64,000 nucleotides of DNA from Haliotis asinina (lineage: Eukaryota; Mollusca; Gastropoda; Lepetellida; Haliotidae). Positions within the stretch are counted from its first letter, which is position 1. Each line of letters begins with the position of its first letter. This document shows positions 1 through 19,012 of this stretch, piece by piece. Location: NCBI RefSeq assembly GCF_037392515.1, contig NC_090288.1, positions 14,737,969 through 14,801,968 of the forward strand, given 5' to 3'. The position numbers and the translations under genes are program-made. The notes under the pieces were generated by a model. The model was not told the DNA's origin, made no database searches, and saw only the letters and a program-made list of their open reading frames with translations.

Positions 1-135
1 TAAGTTTCAGAACGTTATTTGAACCCTGCATAACCTGAATAAAAATGCAGGGTTTTTGTGGCAGTGGAAGTGCTTTCCGCAGATTGACTTCTGAATTGTG
101 GTGCAAATGATCCTGATAATATGCATTGATTGTAG

Positions 136-7290
<7,155 letters not shown>

Positions 7291-9200
7291 TTGTGATGTA
7301 GCAGAAGAAACAATCATCATATGTCTTCTGTATGTGCTGCGGCCGTAACCACAATGACTACAACAGAGACGACACCCATCCAAATATCACCTTTACCAAA
7401 GCCTCCAGCATGTACGAGAAGAAGCTTGTCTATCAAATCCTCATATAACCAACTCAAGCCAGTCATCTTTAGTTGGGAGTCTGCAGCACATGCTGAATTC
7501 ATTGTGGGAATTGTGAAAGATGTCTGGATCTTATGGCACTTTGCCTGGTAATCAGATTAGCACTGGACCAGACATAAGGACTTTTGGGTGGGGTGGGAGG
7601 GATGGATATATATTTTTTTCTTGTACATTGTCATTCCTATATTGGCTCACCCTGTATATTTATGTTCTTGTGTATTCTTCATCATTCACAGTTATTGTAA
7701 CTCTGGTTTTATTGTTTATGGGCACTGGCCTCATCACCTATTCATCATGTCCAGAACAGCAAGATGCCTATTGTCAGTACTTCATAGCATGTGTACACAA
7801 GGTCCTCCATCACCAATGAATACATGTCTACTTTGTGTGATAATAGTTACAAATATATCTTTCAGTAAACTCATGTAATCGTTTCTATCTATTGGAAGTC
7901 AAATTACCTCCCAGTTTTGTGTCAGCTCTGTGAAGAATACCCAGCATTCCCATTATTAAAGCAGTGTGTTGAAAATACAAACAGCACTGCATTGTAACCT
8001 TGTGTATTCACAACTGATAGAGGGACGTAGTATATACGAGCCAGTTAAGTATTGACAATACATGGTAACCATCACTTGTGTTTTGTTAAGATTTCTGCAC
8101 ACAGGTGTTTCAAGAATGGCATGACACCTTCATATATATACACACTTCTATATGGTGATGGGGGTGAATGGTGGCATGTAACACTTTCAGCCCTTGCTTT
8201 TCACTTGCCTGTCAGGATGAATGTATAGGTTATCATTTTATGTGAATGTATGTTTTTGTGTAAAGGTCATTTGGTTGGAAAATAACGACTTGGCATATGA
8301 ACGGAAAACTTGTATATTCAGAAGCAGAAGATATGGGTAATGATTCTGGTTTTGTTGTTGCTTTCTAGTTTAATTGTGGCTGAAGAAAATCATGTAAAAA
8401 TCCTTATACACACCGACCTGTATGAAGATAATTCTTGATTTGCTTTAATTTTACTCTGTTCATAGTATGTTCATCAGTGGAGGTTTCAATGCCATGGGTG
8501 AAAATGAATGATGCTATGGCTTCATTGAGATGTAGAAAAGCTAACAGCGAATAGCAATATGACTAACCTGTTTGTTTCTTTCAATTGAACAAAAGGTCTC
8601 TATTTTATCGCAAAGTATCTTTTACAAGTTAGCCTTTGTGGGGGTATCTTGAAATGATTTCTTTTTTCAGATGGTTGACCGTGAGTTTGTTAAAAGTTCA
8701 GGTGGTGAAAGTAGGAAAGCACGGAACTTGGGGAAAATCCATTGTTGACTTTGTTACACAACTTGTATATACTGGTATTATGGATTTTAGAGGTATGTGT
8801 AGTTACGACTGTGTGAGTTGTAGAGCTTATTTGTACAGTGGTACTGGCAGGTCATTTCTGAAATAATTGTCCCATTATAGCATGAAGATCATGGTAAGGT
8901 ATGAGTTGCAAAACCGAGTTGTTAATTTTGATGGATATTGTTTGACAAAAGGAGGAAGAAGACCTTGGAAGTTTGGACATTAAAATATTGAGTTATATTG
9001 TTGTTGAAATATGCATGCACAGTCTTCTTCAGGCTTCTGGGAGACAGTTCTCTAAAGGTGATGAGACCGTTTTTCTGGGTTGTGACTGCTGGTACTTAGT
9101 TTGTACATAATATCATCACTCTGTAAGCATACTCACATCAAACCTGGTCATGTGATAGGGTGGATATGAATGATAATAAAAGCTGTGAAATAAGAAGACT
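7291..9200 (+). other. Probable 3'UTR of the ARF gene
   Basis: No coding exon is visible after the TGA at 7288-7290. The first good polyadenylation signal I noticed is AATAAA at 9175-9180, which would give a 3'UTR of about 1.9 kb. Small open frames here (for example 7520-7878) overlap one another in different frames and show no protein-like composition. Transcript data would be needed to place the end. Confidence 0.35.
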
Positions 9201-9506
9201 GTTGTTTGTAGTTTATGCTAGAGAACAGTGTCTGATAATAGAACAGCCCTGTATGCTGTTAAAAGCGATGTTCTAGCTATCTGGCAACAGACTGGAAATA
9301 TTCCAGACTGTCCTGTGATCAACAGCATTTACACAATTATGATACTATTTTAGTTAGTATTTAGCCGATCCATTTACCTCAGCCTCTTAACGTTAAGCAC
9401 GAGTGCGGAAGATCAATTCTAACCTGAATCTTTGGGTGTCATCCTGCATGGCAAGCAAAGTGTAGGGTTGGTTGAGAAGATGATTGGCAGGATGTAGAAG
9501 CTAAAC

Positions 9507-9538
9507 GCAGAGACCGTATACCGGTATATGGTCTCTGC
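9507..9538. repeat. 32-bp near-perfect palindrome
   Basis: GCAGAGACCGTATACC followed by GGTATATGGTCTCTGC; the arms pair over all 32 bp except for one mismatched pair, around a CCGG centre. There is no spacer, so it is a true dyad rather than a hairpin with a loop. Its surroundings look like old repeat sequence. No function is assigned. Confidence 0.8.
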
Positions 9539-11099
9539 TTGCCGCTAAGTAAGGCACCAGATCGTGGCCCACACTAAAGAATGTCTTGCGAGAGATGAAT
9601 TAGAAGTATGATTGTTTACCTAGCCGGTAATGAATACCGAGAAGGAGGAGATGGTGGGGACCTCATGGGATCTGTTGGATATGGTTAAAATGATTTGTAC
9701 TTTTTAGTATTTGTACTTAAGTTTGCAACTACACCGTGCACCACACCTTTCCTATAATATATTGTTACCCAGCATCAGTTATATTATAAGGCTAAATAAA
9801 AAAATCTGGATTTGTTTCTCTGGGATCGGCGCGTCACTTTTTTTTGTGCGCGTAACGATTTTTTATTGCTGTTTTAAAAACAATAGCTATAATTTGGTCA
9901 CGTCCCGATCATCCATTTGTCCACTTAGGAGTGTCTGTAAGAACGAGTGTTACCGAATCTACTACTCATTACAACGTGCTAAACATCCCATGCTGTATTT
10001 TTTAGACAGAAAATAATTTGTGCCTCCCACATCACCTTTTTTTCTTTCAAACATTAAAAAAAGTCCTACCGCCCTCATCACTTTTGAGAACAATGTGCCC
10101 GAGAAACGTTTATATTTTTATGCAGTCAAAAAGGTATTTCGATATAGTTCTAAACTCCCTACTGATGTGTCTCAAATACTAACACAATGTATTGTTATAT
10201 TGTGGGCTTTCCGTATAATACATTACGTGGCTACAGTCAGCAGCTGCGTTAAGAAATGGTAAAGGGGGTTAACTCTAGCACGCATGTGAGTGGTCAAAAT
10301 AAAAGTACGGAAGCCTGTGTGTTCGCCAGTCGTTTTACTTTCTACATGTCGAGTAGGAAATGACTTATAAAATATAAACCGACACTTTTACATTTCCTTT
10401 TTCATTAGTATGGTTTATTTTGCTACACATCATGTCGTCACAACAATCCCCGTATCGTACAGATAAAGTGATAAATAGAACGATACAAGCACTTGTTGCC
10501 AAGTTGTGGTCGGGGGCATTTGTTAAGACATTTGGGACCGTTCATGATTTATGGATGGGGGGGTTGTGATGACATAATGGAGTAGCGTGTACAAGTGACA
10601 CACACACCCTGCATGTCATGTACAAACTCATGCACAAATATTCATAAAATAATTACTACAGTACATGTAACACGCCTTGCCTCAAGGATGCCGTCCTATA
10701 CAGTCAAGACGACCCTGCATGTGAAAGGATAATCAATCACAAAAATAAATTATAAATAAATAAACAAAAACAAAACAACAAAGCGTGTGATATTCTTATA
10801 CCAGTGTCGTGACTAATACGCTCAAGGACAACTGCAGGTTTGACTGCAGACTGTACCAACAAAAAACACCTCCATTACAACACTCGCGAAAAGATGGTGA
10901 TAAGAGTTGTCTCCTTTGTTCATTGCTCGCGAAAACACTAAGCCGCAGGTCCATCCTCACGAACAATAAACTTATTTTGGTGAAGTCAGGATACGTTTAA
11001 TGTGATGAGCCCGATAATCTTGGGGTAATGACCTGTTGTATACAGACCTCTGTGTCTTTGCGAGGATTAAAAATAACAAAAAATATGGCCTCCCCGACT

Positions 11100-11215
11100 C
11101 GAAATGCTTCACAGAACAATATATAAGAGCCGTTGCTTCCAAAGGAAATCGCGTGCTTCAAATACTCAATACCACCAGGGCATTGACCACCACACGATGT
11201 TTAACTCCTTACAAG
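11100..11215 (+). repeat. Dispersed repeat fragment, related to 5008-5095
   Basis: Shares CGTGCTTCAAATACTCA and the following 50 bp with the copy at about 5008-5095. It is the only element recognised in the gene-poor stretch 9.2-13.5 kb apart from the palindrome at 9507-9538. Confidence 0.5.
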
Positions 11216-13590
11216 TTCAGCACAGAGCTTCAGATTTAATATATAACCTCATTTCGGTGTCCGCCATCCATTGAATATATTCCGAAATAGATTATGTTTT
11301 TTTTTCTTTGTTAATGGTGAGGACACCATTTTTAATGAACCAACTTCATGAATACAATTACTGCTATGGTAACACTCACATTTTACAGTCATTTCATGTT
11401 ATAAATTCTTTTGGATGTCCTACACTTAAAAATTTGAACTTAACAAAATTTCTTTAAAGAAGATCGATATAATGTAAGTAAATGTATCATCAAGATAAAG
11501 AATGTTGGCATGAACATGAACTAGCGGTAACAAAATCTTTATTAAGTGTAGGCCCTAGTTTTATGTAATCTTATTTTCTTCCCGTCCCCATCATGGCGAA
11601 ACATTCGTGACCACTCGTGCTGTTCCGGGAACGGCGATTGTCTTCTTGCCAGCTACGGAAAAGGGCGATTGAAGACGAAGAAGCTTATTTGCTGGAATAA
11701 GTTTATGTCTGATGTAAAACGCTAAGTTCTTCCCCCTGCAATACCATTTCGAAACAAAATTACTACACAAGAGGAAAAGTCGGCATGTCCACTGGTAAAC
11801 ACACGAGAACGTAATTGTTGTGATTATGTACGTGTAATCCCCCTACATGTGAAATACTGTCAGATGTATGGATGCCAACCTCTATTATTTTGTAGGTGAG
11901 ACATTTAGGTACATATTTTTGTATCATTGTGTAGCAGTACTTCCAGCTTCTACAATGCCATTTAAACAAGTTATACGTTCACATAATTGACGTCATTTTA
12001 GTACCCAGAATACATTTACATGTATATCATAACACATGGGAATATACATTCTTAGAAAATGTAGTGGAACTTTATTTTAATTTACGGTTGAGAAAAAAAG
12101 AGATATAGAAGAGTCAATCACATCTGTCGTACAGACCCTGAAGTATAAATATCCAAGAAAGTCTAGAATATGTGGTAAGTCTAGATTTCCATAGCTTCAG
12201 GTCTGAAAATGAAGTCTCAGGGCTCCATTTCATTATATTATTTTTTTTCCGCTGTGAACGTTTTTTCAGCAAAATATGTTCATTTCGGAGACTAGCTGTT
12301 AGTCTAAGTCAATCAATGCAAATATAATAATCGTGACTATCTTGAATCTTCCTCTTATGGTGTGCGGAAATGCTACCGGAAAAAGTCCTCCAGAAAAGAC
12401 AAAAGAACAATAAGCACTTTTTAGTTTTTCATACCGTTTATTAGATATCTGTCTTTGAAATGTTTATTAATGATTATACTTCCTATCCAAAGTGAAAGTT
12501 AGGTTCCTCACCTGTTTTTGAAGAATATATATCTATTCTTCATAAATATTACATAACACCACGGAATCAACTATTCATAATAAAAAATATAAATTAAATG
12601 TATTTCTGCCTTTGTAATATTATGATTGAAGTAAACTGTCAAGCATTAGCTAATATATACGCATCTTTGGAAACATGTAAACAATTGATGCAGATGAGCG
12701 TTGTCGGTGGATTAAAGCACATCCTTAAATTAGTGTTTAAACATAGATCAAATTGACCCTGCTTGTCTTCAATGGGCAAATCAACACTATGGTTCTCAAG
12801 TAACACTTCTTCTCAGCTTTGTATAGTTATAAAAACAGATCCGTGATCAATGTTTCAGGGGGCATGGGGAGGGGGGCGATTAACGCGCACCAGGGAGGGT
12901 CAGCGTTAATGAGGAAGTTTATTGCTGAATGCCATGTAATCACATCTGAAATGTTTCCGGTAAACCCAAGGTATATAAGACACATTTGACTGGCCCGAAC
13001 ACTCGCAGCTGACCAGTACCCGAACAGCTGACCACCACGTGTGCAGTGTCCATTCTACATAAAATTCTACCCCTTGCAACAAGAACCTGACTTCATCAGG
13101 TATAGTTGTGTTTGTGTTTGTTTTCATGTCCAACGTTTAAACAGCATTGTAATGCACATACAGTAAGTAAACACGTTTTACCAGGCAGATATTACGAAAT
13201 GGTTTTTTTTATGTTTTGATTTGTTTGTTTTTTGCCCTGTATGATTTAGTTACATATTACGATTATAATTAACCAACTGAAATTAGTGCAAAGGGGGATA
13301 CAACCCCCACCCTCCACTCCTGTAGCTCCGCCTGTGTAGTGTCTACTTATGTTATATGGCTTACTTATATATACCAACAGCAACCAATGAATCGCAACTC
13401 TGTCTACCGAAGTCGAAGACATTACGCTTACTTTTATGAGTTTCTTTTGCTGTTCAGTATATGTAATACAGTAACACAGTATTCTCTAGTAGAGGAAGGA
13501 AATTATATGATTTGTAATATAAATTCAAGTTTATGACTTATAATACAAACATAATTGCTCTTCTTTCTTCAGACTGCCCACTAGTCCACC

Positions 13591-15184
13591 ATGTTTTACG
13601 ACGAAACTTCCCCAGCGTTGGTAAGCACGATTTCTTTCTTTCAGTACAGATAGATTTCAATACAGATATAGTTTTAAAAATGTCCCTTTCCTGTGCATCC
13701 GACCGTGCTTACGCTTAGTTATGTGTTGGCACTGAGCCGAATACGTAACTAATTAATTCCGCAGACATGATAATTAGCGGGCACGTATGGTGCGAGGGGT
13801 TACCATGGCAACGGAAGGGATTCTATCCCTAGAGGGATCTAGCCATGAAGGGGTAGGAGTGATGGTATAAACGTTACGGTGGATGGAGATGAAACCGTCG
13901 AACCAAAATTGGATCCAACTATAGGGTTGGTGAAGGAGGCGTTTGTTTGTATATCGAGGTTATAGAAGTAGGGAATGTGTATCGTTTTTGTTGGTTGGTA
14001 AAATTATGTATATCTGGGTTGCATAAATGACTGCAAGCACATGCAAAAGGTCTCTCACAGACATATACGTGTATACCCTCATTCATGCATACTTCCGAAC
14101 ATACATGCAAGGTGCACATGAATGCGGTGGGGTAGTGGTAGTTTAGTGATATAAAACATTCGCTCTTCACTTTCGGGTTTCTATTCCCCACATGTGTACA
14201 GTATGCACAAAGGTCCATCTCTGGTGTCCCCTGCCGTGATAATGTTGGAATATTGATAAAAGCGGCATGAAACCCAACTCACTCACTCACCGTGTTCCCT
14301 CCCTTGTGCCATCAGCATGGCTGCATACTGCCTCGGTTACAGAATGGATTAGGTGGGTGCCGCCTTCTAGCTGTTGTCCCGAGCAACATCAGGATTAGTA
14401 CCAGATAGATGTGATCGATTATAGCGTCATAAGCAAAAACGAGAATGATGGCATTTTCTCAAATCAAAATATGACCCCATGGCCAAACGTACCATGGATA
14501 TCAAAGGTATTTAACAAGTTGCTTAGTACGTCACGCAATGATTCGATATTGTTATTATTCCAGTCCCCGAGCAAGAAGCGCCAGCCCATGACGTACTTTC
14601 TGTATCCCGGGCTAGACTCAGCGGACCTGAAGAAATTCCTCTCGAAAAACAAGGCTTCCAATGCATGCATGAGGAAAGCGCTTCACGACCTGAACGTAAA
14701 TGCACCATGCACCCTCCTGCCCTCTGCTGACGTCGAGATACCAGACGACATTGATGATGAGGTCTTCCTAACAAACAACGACTTTGAAGTCGTTACCGAG
14801 AAGATCACGTCGCTTCAGCTCGAAGAATACTGTTCAGATGATCGCGACGCCCTGAGTGATCCTGACCCCATTACGACCGACCTTGACGACACCAGCCAGG
14901 ATGAAAGTTGTATTGGATGTGGCAGTCAGACTCTCAGTCAACTCAAATTGCCGAACTACGACACGATGTCGTTGACTAGGGAGGAGAAATATGAAAGTCC
15001 GTCTTCTTTACCTTCAGAACCCCGTCGCCCAAAGAAGAAACATTTCAAGAAGCTTCAACGGTTCTTCAAACGGATCCGGTGTTTGTTCGACTCACGAGTG
15101 CCGTCCAAAGTCGGAACCAGTGATCCACTACAGTTGTGCGGCAAATGTGGGAAGATAGCAGATGTCAAGGTCCATATGTGTTAG
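13591..15184 (+). CDS. Predicted two-exon gene, 216-residue protein with acidic middle and basic C-terminal helix; function unknown
   Basis: Exon 1 is 13591-13620 (MFYDETSPAL, in a good start context CCACCATG) and ends at a GTAAGC donor. Exon 2 is 14564-15184, after TTATTATTCCAG. Both borders are phase 0. Alternatively translation could start inside the open frame at 14471 or at M19 of this model (14588). About residues 65-160 are rich in D and E (for example DDIDDE, SDPDPITTDLDD). Then comes a lysine/arginine block, KKKHFKKLQRFFKRIRC, with F177-F178-K-R-I181, and a CxxC near the end. There is no signal peptide or membrane span. GC content and codon use are clearly higher than in the flanks. 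I recognise no known family. The C-terminal block aligns without gaps to the protein encoded by the array at 52965-54051, so I infer kinship. An AG just upstream of exon 1 (TCTTTCTTCAG, 13562-13572) could mark an earlier untranslated exon. Confidence 0.55.
14121..14291 (+). mobile_element. tRNA-derived SINE, old divergent copy
   Basis: Same family as 3944-4110. GCGGTGGGGTAGTGGTAG, a damaged B box (GGGTTTCTATTCCCC), CTGGTGTCCCCTGCCGTGAT, AAAAGCGGCATGAAAC and an ACTCACTCACTC tail are all recognisable, but with many substitutions. No clear target duplication remains. It lies in the single intron of the gene at 13591-15184. Confidence 0.85.
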
Positions 15185-15253
15185 AACAGCTGTAGTAATC
15201 GCAGCTGATTAATTCGCCAGTGCTACTGTAACGTTTTCAGTGCTGTGTAATTC

Positions 15254-15715
15254 ATCATGAACCGTCATTTATACTGTAGCGATCCATTCATCATGATGAA
15301 CCATCATCTATGCTATGTTCCATTTCCATCCGTCCCCTTATGTACCATCATGAACCGTCATCTGTCCCCTAATGTACCATCATGAACTGTCGTCTGTCCC
15401 CTAATGTACCATCATGAACCGTCGTCTGTCCCCTAATGTACCATCATGAACCGTAATCTGTCCCCTAATGTACCATCATGAACCATCATCTATCCCCCTC
15501 TTGTACCATTGTGAACCGTTATCTGTTCCGTAATGTACCATCATGAACAACCATCTGTCGTCCTCTTGTACCGTAATGAACCACCATCTGTCCCGTAATG
15601 TACCATAATGAAACGTCATCTGTCCCCTAATGTACCATCATGAACCGTCATCTGTCCCCCTAATGTGCTATCATGAACCGTCACCTATCCCGTAATGTAC
15701 CATCAGGAACAGTAA
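15254..15715 (+). repeat. 32-bp minisatellite just downstream of the stop codon
   Basis: About 14 tandem units of about 32 bp built on TACCATCATGAACCGTCATC followed by TGTCCCCTAATG. Central units (15350-15480) are nearly identical and the edges are degenerate. It starts 70 bp after the stop at 15184, so it probably lies in the 3'UTR of the gene at 13591-15184. Confidence 0.9.
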
Positions 15716-16355
15716 TTTCCACTCATCATGAAAGGTTTCGGTGCTCTTTATTATGAATCATGTCATACCATGAGCTTAATTGTTTTACTACATGCAAGAT
15801 TTCTCACTGTACCATGCCAACATTTCAGAATAAAAATATTATTTCTTGTCAGTTTTTTTGCAGTTATGTAACACACCTCCAAACGCTTGTAGTGCGAATC
15901 GTGGCAATGTTGTTGTATGGATGCACCACACGCCATGTGACAACAGCGTTTTGCACCTTTGACTCTTACGCTGGATTTCCATAGCTGTTCGAATGCTAGG
16001 TCCGACCAGGGAAACAGTAGATTATCCCTGGTCCAACTTGAATACATTGCATCATACCTGCGTCCGTGCGTTTCACCAGAACCCTTCTAAATGGACACGC
16101 CACGTCAATGAATACTGTTACTGCATCTGATACTAGTATTGCATCTGTTCAGATCGTTTTGGTTGCGCAATCTGGAATGGTACTGTACCTAACTGATCTA
16201 AATGAACATTACAACCCAGTCTAGATCACATACTTGGTATTCCCATATGATCAAATACTTCCCGTACGAAATCCTGGATTTCCACACAAATGGGGGCAGA
16301 CGACAACATGCATGGACCATGTCAACGAGCCTACCATCTGACCCCAAATAGTATG

Positions 16356-17103
16356 AGCATGAAGATTATGGGAACACAACGTTTCGGAGTCACTGCTTAC
16401 TCCTGATGAAGATTTTATGGATATCAACTTCTTTATTATGGGAACACAACGTTTCGGAGTTAATGCTTACTCCCGATGAAGGAACACAACGTTTCGGAGT
16501 TAATGCTTACTCCCGATGTAGGAACACAACGTTTCGGAGTTAATGCTTACTCCCGATGTAGGAACACAACGTTTCGGAGTTAATGCTTACTCCCGATGAA
16601 GGAACACAACGTTTCGGAGTTAATGCTTACTCCCGATGTAGGAACACAACGTTTCGGAGTTAATGCTTACTCCCGATGAAGGAACACAACGTTTCGGAGT
16701 TAATGCTTACTCCCGATGTAGGAACACAACGTTTCGGAGTTAATGCTTACTCCCGATGTAGGAACACAACGTTTCGGAGTTAATGCTTACTCCCGATGTA
16801 GGAACACAACGTTTCGGAGTTAATGCTTACTCCCGATGTAGGAACACAACGTTTCGGAGTTAATGCTTACTCCCGATGTAGGAACACAACGTTTCGGAGT
16901 TAATGCTTACTCCCGATGTAGGAACACAACGTTTCGGAGTTAATGCTTACTCCCGATGTAGGAACACAACGTTTCGGAGTTAATGCTTACTCCCGATGTA
17001 GGAGTAAGCATTAACTCCGAAACGTTGTGTTCCCATAATAAAGAAGTTGATATCCATAAAATCTTCATGCTTATGTATTTCACTTCCAAATGCACTTTAA
17101 AAA
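16356..17103. mobile_element. Non-autonomous palindromic element with 40-bp minisatellite core and 12-bp flanking direct repeat
   Basis: The core at 16441-17000 is 14 head-to-tail copies of an exactly 40-bp unit (it contains GGAACACAACGTTTCGGAGT and ends CGATGAA or CGATGTA). A further divergent unit is at 16371-16410. A single inverted copy at 17001-17033 follows the last unit, giving a 33-bp inverted repeat with a 7-nt centre. The outer arms also pair: ATGGATATCAACTTCTTTAT on the left matches the reverse complement at about 17035-17058. The 12-bp sequence CCAAATAGTATG lies at 16344-16355 and again at 17104-17115, as a target-site duplication would. It has no coding capacity. The superfamily was not recognised. 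Confidence 0.8.
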
Positions 17104-17329
17104 CCAAATAGTATGGTTTAACCAAGATCTGCAGGAATTCCAGTGTACTGACATTTTCGATCAAGGCGTTTTCTGTAAATGTGCATGTTAGGTGTTAGGT
17201 ATGCTAGGTGTATCTCTTTGGGTGTCAGTACTGAAATTCCATGTGTTAAGAGCATCTAGTGGTTACAGTTATGAGGATTTATCCACGGATATCACACTCA
17301 TTATTGCAGCTGGAATGCATTCTCTGCCG

Positions 17330-17480
17330 AGTACGTGAGGCCAAATACATGTACTGTAGTGGTAATCAGTGCCTATCACACTGAAAGCCTGGGTTTGATG
17401 CCTGGTGAGGGCATCATAGCTTGGTCCAAGGTGGGCACATTTGCTTAGTATCCTTTGACAAGATACTTAGATCCACAAGA
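17330..17480 (+). mobile_element. Possible tRNA-like SINE remnant
   Basis: GTAGTGGTAATCAGTGCC followed by GGGTTTGATGCCTGG gives A- and B-box-like spacing. The rest (ATCCTTTGACAAGATACTTA) resembles a SINE body I associate with molluscs. The tail and target duplication are not clear. Confidence 0.4.
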
Positions 17481-18792
17481 CACTTATATCCACCTATTGG
17501 GGACTATTTACAGGAATGAGTGATGTCAGAGCCTGTCAGAAAAGAATGGTCAAAACACACCACTTGTTAGGATCTTCTGTTTAATACAGCTGGAATGAAT
17601 CTGGTTACAGTCTGGCACTGTATTATGCTATTAATGCCATCAGGAAGGGAAATGTGTACCGATTGTTATTTCTTTACATCATCAGAAAGAGTTGAAGTTT
17701 GCACATGTACAAGGAAGCAGGTAGCTGAAGAGTCCTTTTCAAGAAAAAAGTTTTTAATCGCTATTAATGCCTCTGGCTATTGTCATACCATACACTATAC
17801 CAATGTCTTGAATGCAGGCCAACATTTATTCACTGGGCTTGACTAACATTAACTACAAAGTAATTTTTGATACATATTTTTTCAGCTGTCTAAACTGAAC
17901 CTATGTATGAAACAAATAATAACATAACATGCTTAACTATTAAATAAGAGCAATGTGATCAGGATATATCAACCAACACACTGCTGATTAATGTAATACT
18001 GTATAATGTAACAAGTAACAATATTATACAATAACAGTCTATATCACAATGTTTTGGCAATAAACTAACTTTTGTACAAAATATTTCCCAAGAAAACAAA
18101 TACAATGTATCTCACAACTAAGCAAATGAGACAGGAGAGTAGTAATATTTAGTATTCAAGGCCTCGGACCATAGCACCAAAACTATATGGGTGAAGTTAC
18201 AAGGAAACAGACCACAAAATACTGTATTTATACAGCATCTAATATATAATATAATACTGTTGAATTATAATTATATTATTGTACAATAGAAGCAATGAAC
18301 TATTTATAAGGAACACCAAGATGATATCAAAATCTTATGCTGGTATGGTAACAAAGTGATCACTTCATTGTTTTCAGACAAGTTTTTAAATATTTGTACA
18401 TTTGTGCTTCTGAGGCTATGGAATTTTGCATGCAAAAACAATAGTTCTGTAGTGTGTGACATAAAAGAAGAAAACATCTCGAATATGGCATGGTACAAAC
18501 ATTTAACATTTACCTGTTAAACATGCTGATGTTTAATGAGAAAAACTTCAGTATACCTGAATATGAAAATTTGCATGTAAACTTGTTACACTAAGGGAAA
18601 AAATATTTCAATTTAATGGTTTAATTTTCCTATAGTAGTAAAGGAACTAAATTTGCATCTAACTGATGTTGTCGGTAGGTCGTTTGGTGTTGTGCTGGAG
18701 TCAGTAATACTGCAACCAGGTCATGACGACCTATATCAGGTAACTCATGTCTGACATTAAAGACACTGGATAAGTGTAACAGTAAACTGAAA

Positions 18793-19012
18793 GTGAGTGA
18801 GTGAGTTTATTTCCTCACCACGCTCAGCAACACTCCAGCTCTGTGTGATTTATCTAGTCTGGTTCAATAGTTCAATAGCACCGACCTATGCAAATAGAAT
18901 ATGATGATCTGTGTCAACTAAAGGTCAGCGAGTCTGACAACCCAATCCCCTTAACTGCTTATTACGACATGTATAGGTTACTGAAGATCAACACAGATCT
19001 TCATGGGTAATA
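18793..19012 (+). mobile_element. Second SINE family, divergent near-full-length copy
   Basis: Starts with GTGAGTGAGTTTATTTCC and CACGCTCAGCAACACTCCAG, then CTAGTCTGGTTCA, GTCAGCGAGTCTGACAACCC and ends CAGATCTTCATGGGT. This layout matches a widespread abalone repeat that I recall beginning GAGTGAGTTTAGTTTTACGC. The copy is several tens of percent diverged. The fragment at 6683-6805 is the same family in the other orientation. Confidence 0.65.

Larger units (their letters stand above)
9201..13590. other. Gene-poor stretch
   Basis: About 4.4 kb with no exon I can support. It holds the palindrome at 9507-9538, the dispersed repeat near 11100-11215, A- and T-rich runs, and short open frames (up to about 101 codons near 9711-10016) with no splice context, no recognisable domain and AT-driven codon use. 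Regulatory sequence for the gene starting at 13591 may lie at its right end, but I see no TATA box or other firm promoter element. Confidence 0.6.

Noticed and set aside
10432-10569. Short ATG frame beginning MSSQQSPYRTDKV
   Set aside because: About 45 codons, no splice sites or similarity; expected by chance in a 4-kb gap.
14411-14563. Upstream extension of the open frame before exon 2 of the gene at 13591-15184
   Set aside because: Its first codon is GTG, composition is AT-rich and unlike the rest, and a good acceptor (TTATTATTCCAG) separates it from the coding part. An in-frame ATG at 14471 leaves a small doubt.
16441-17000. CRISPR-like array of 40-bp repeats
   Set aside because: Units are contiguous with no spacers, and the context is an animal genome.
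16441-17033. Hammerhead ribozyme in the 40-bp repeat
   Set aside because: The minus strand has a stem followed by GAAAC, as a hammerhead would, but no CUGANGA box precedes the stem. The only CTGATGA in the element is on the plus strand (about 16402), so the core cannot form.
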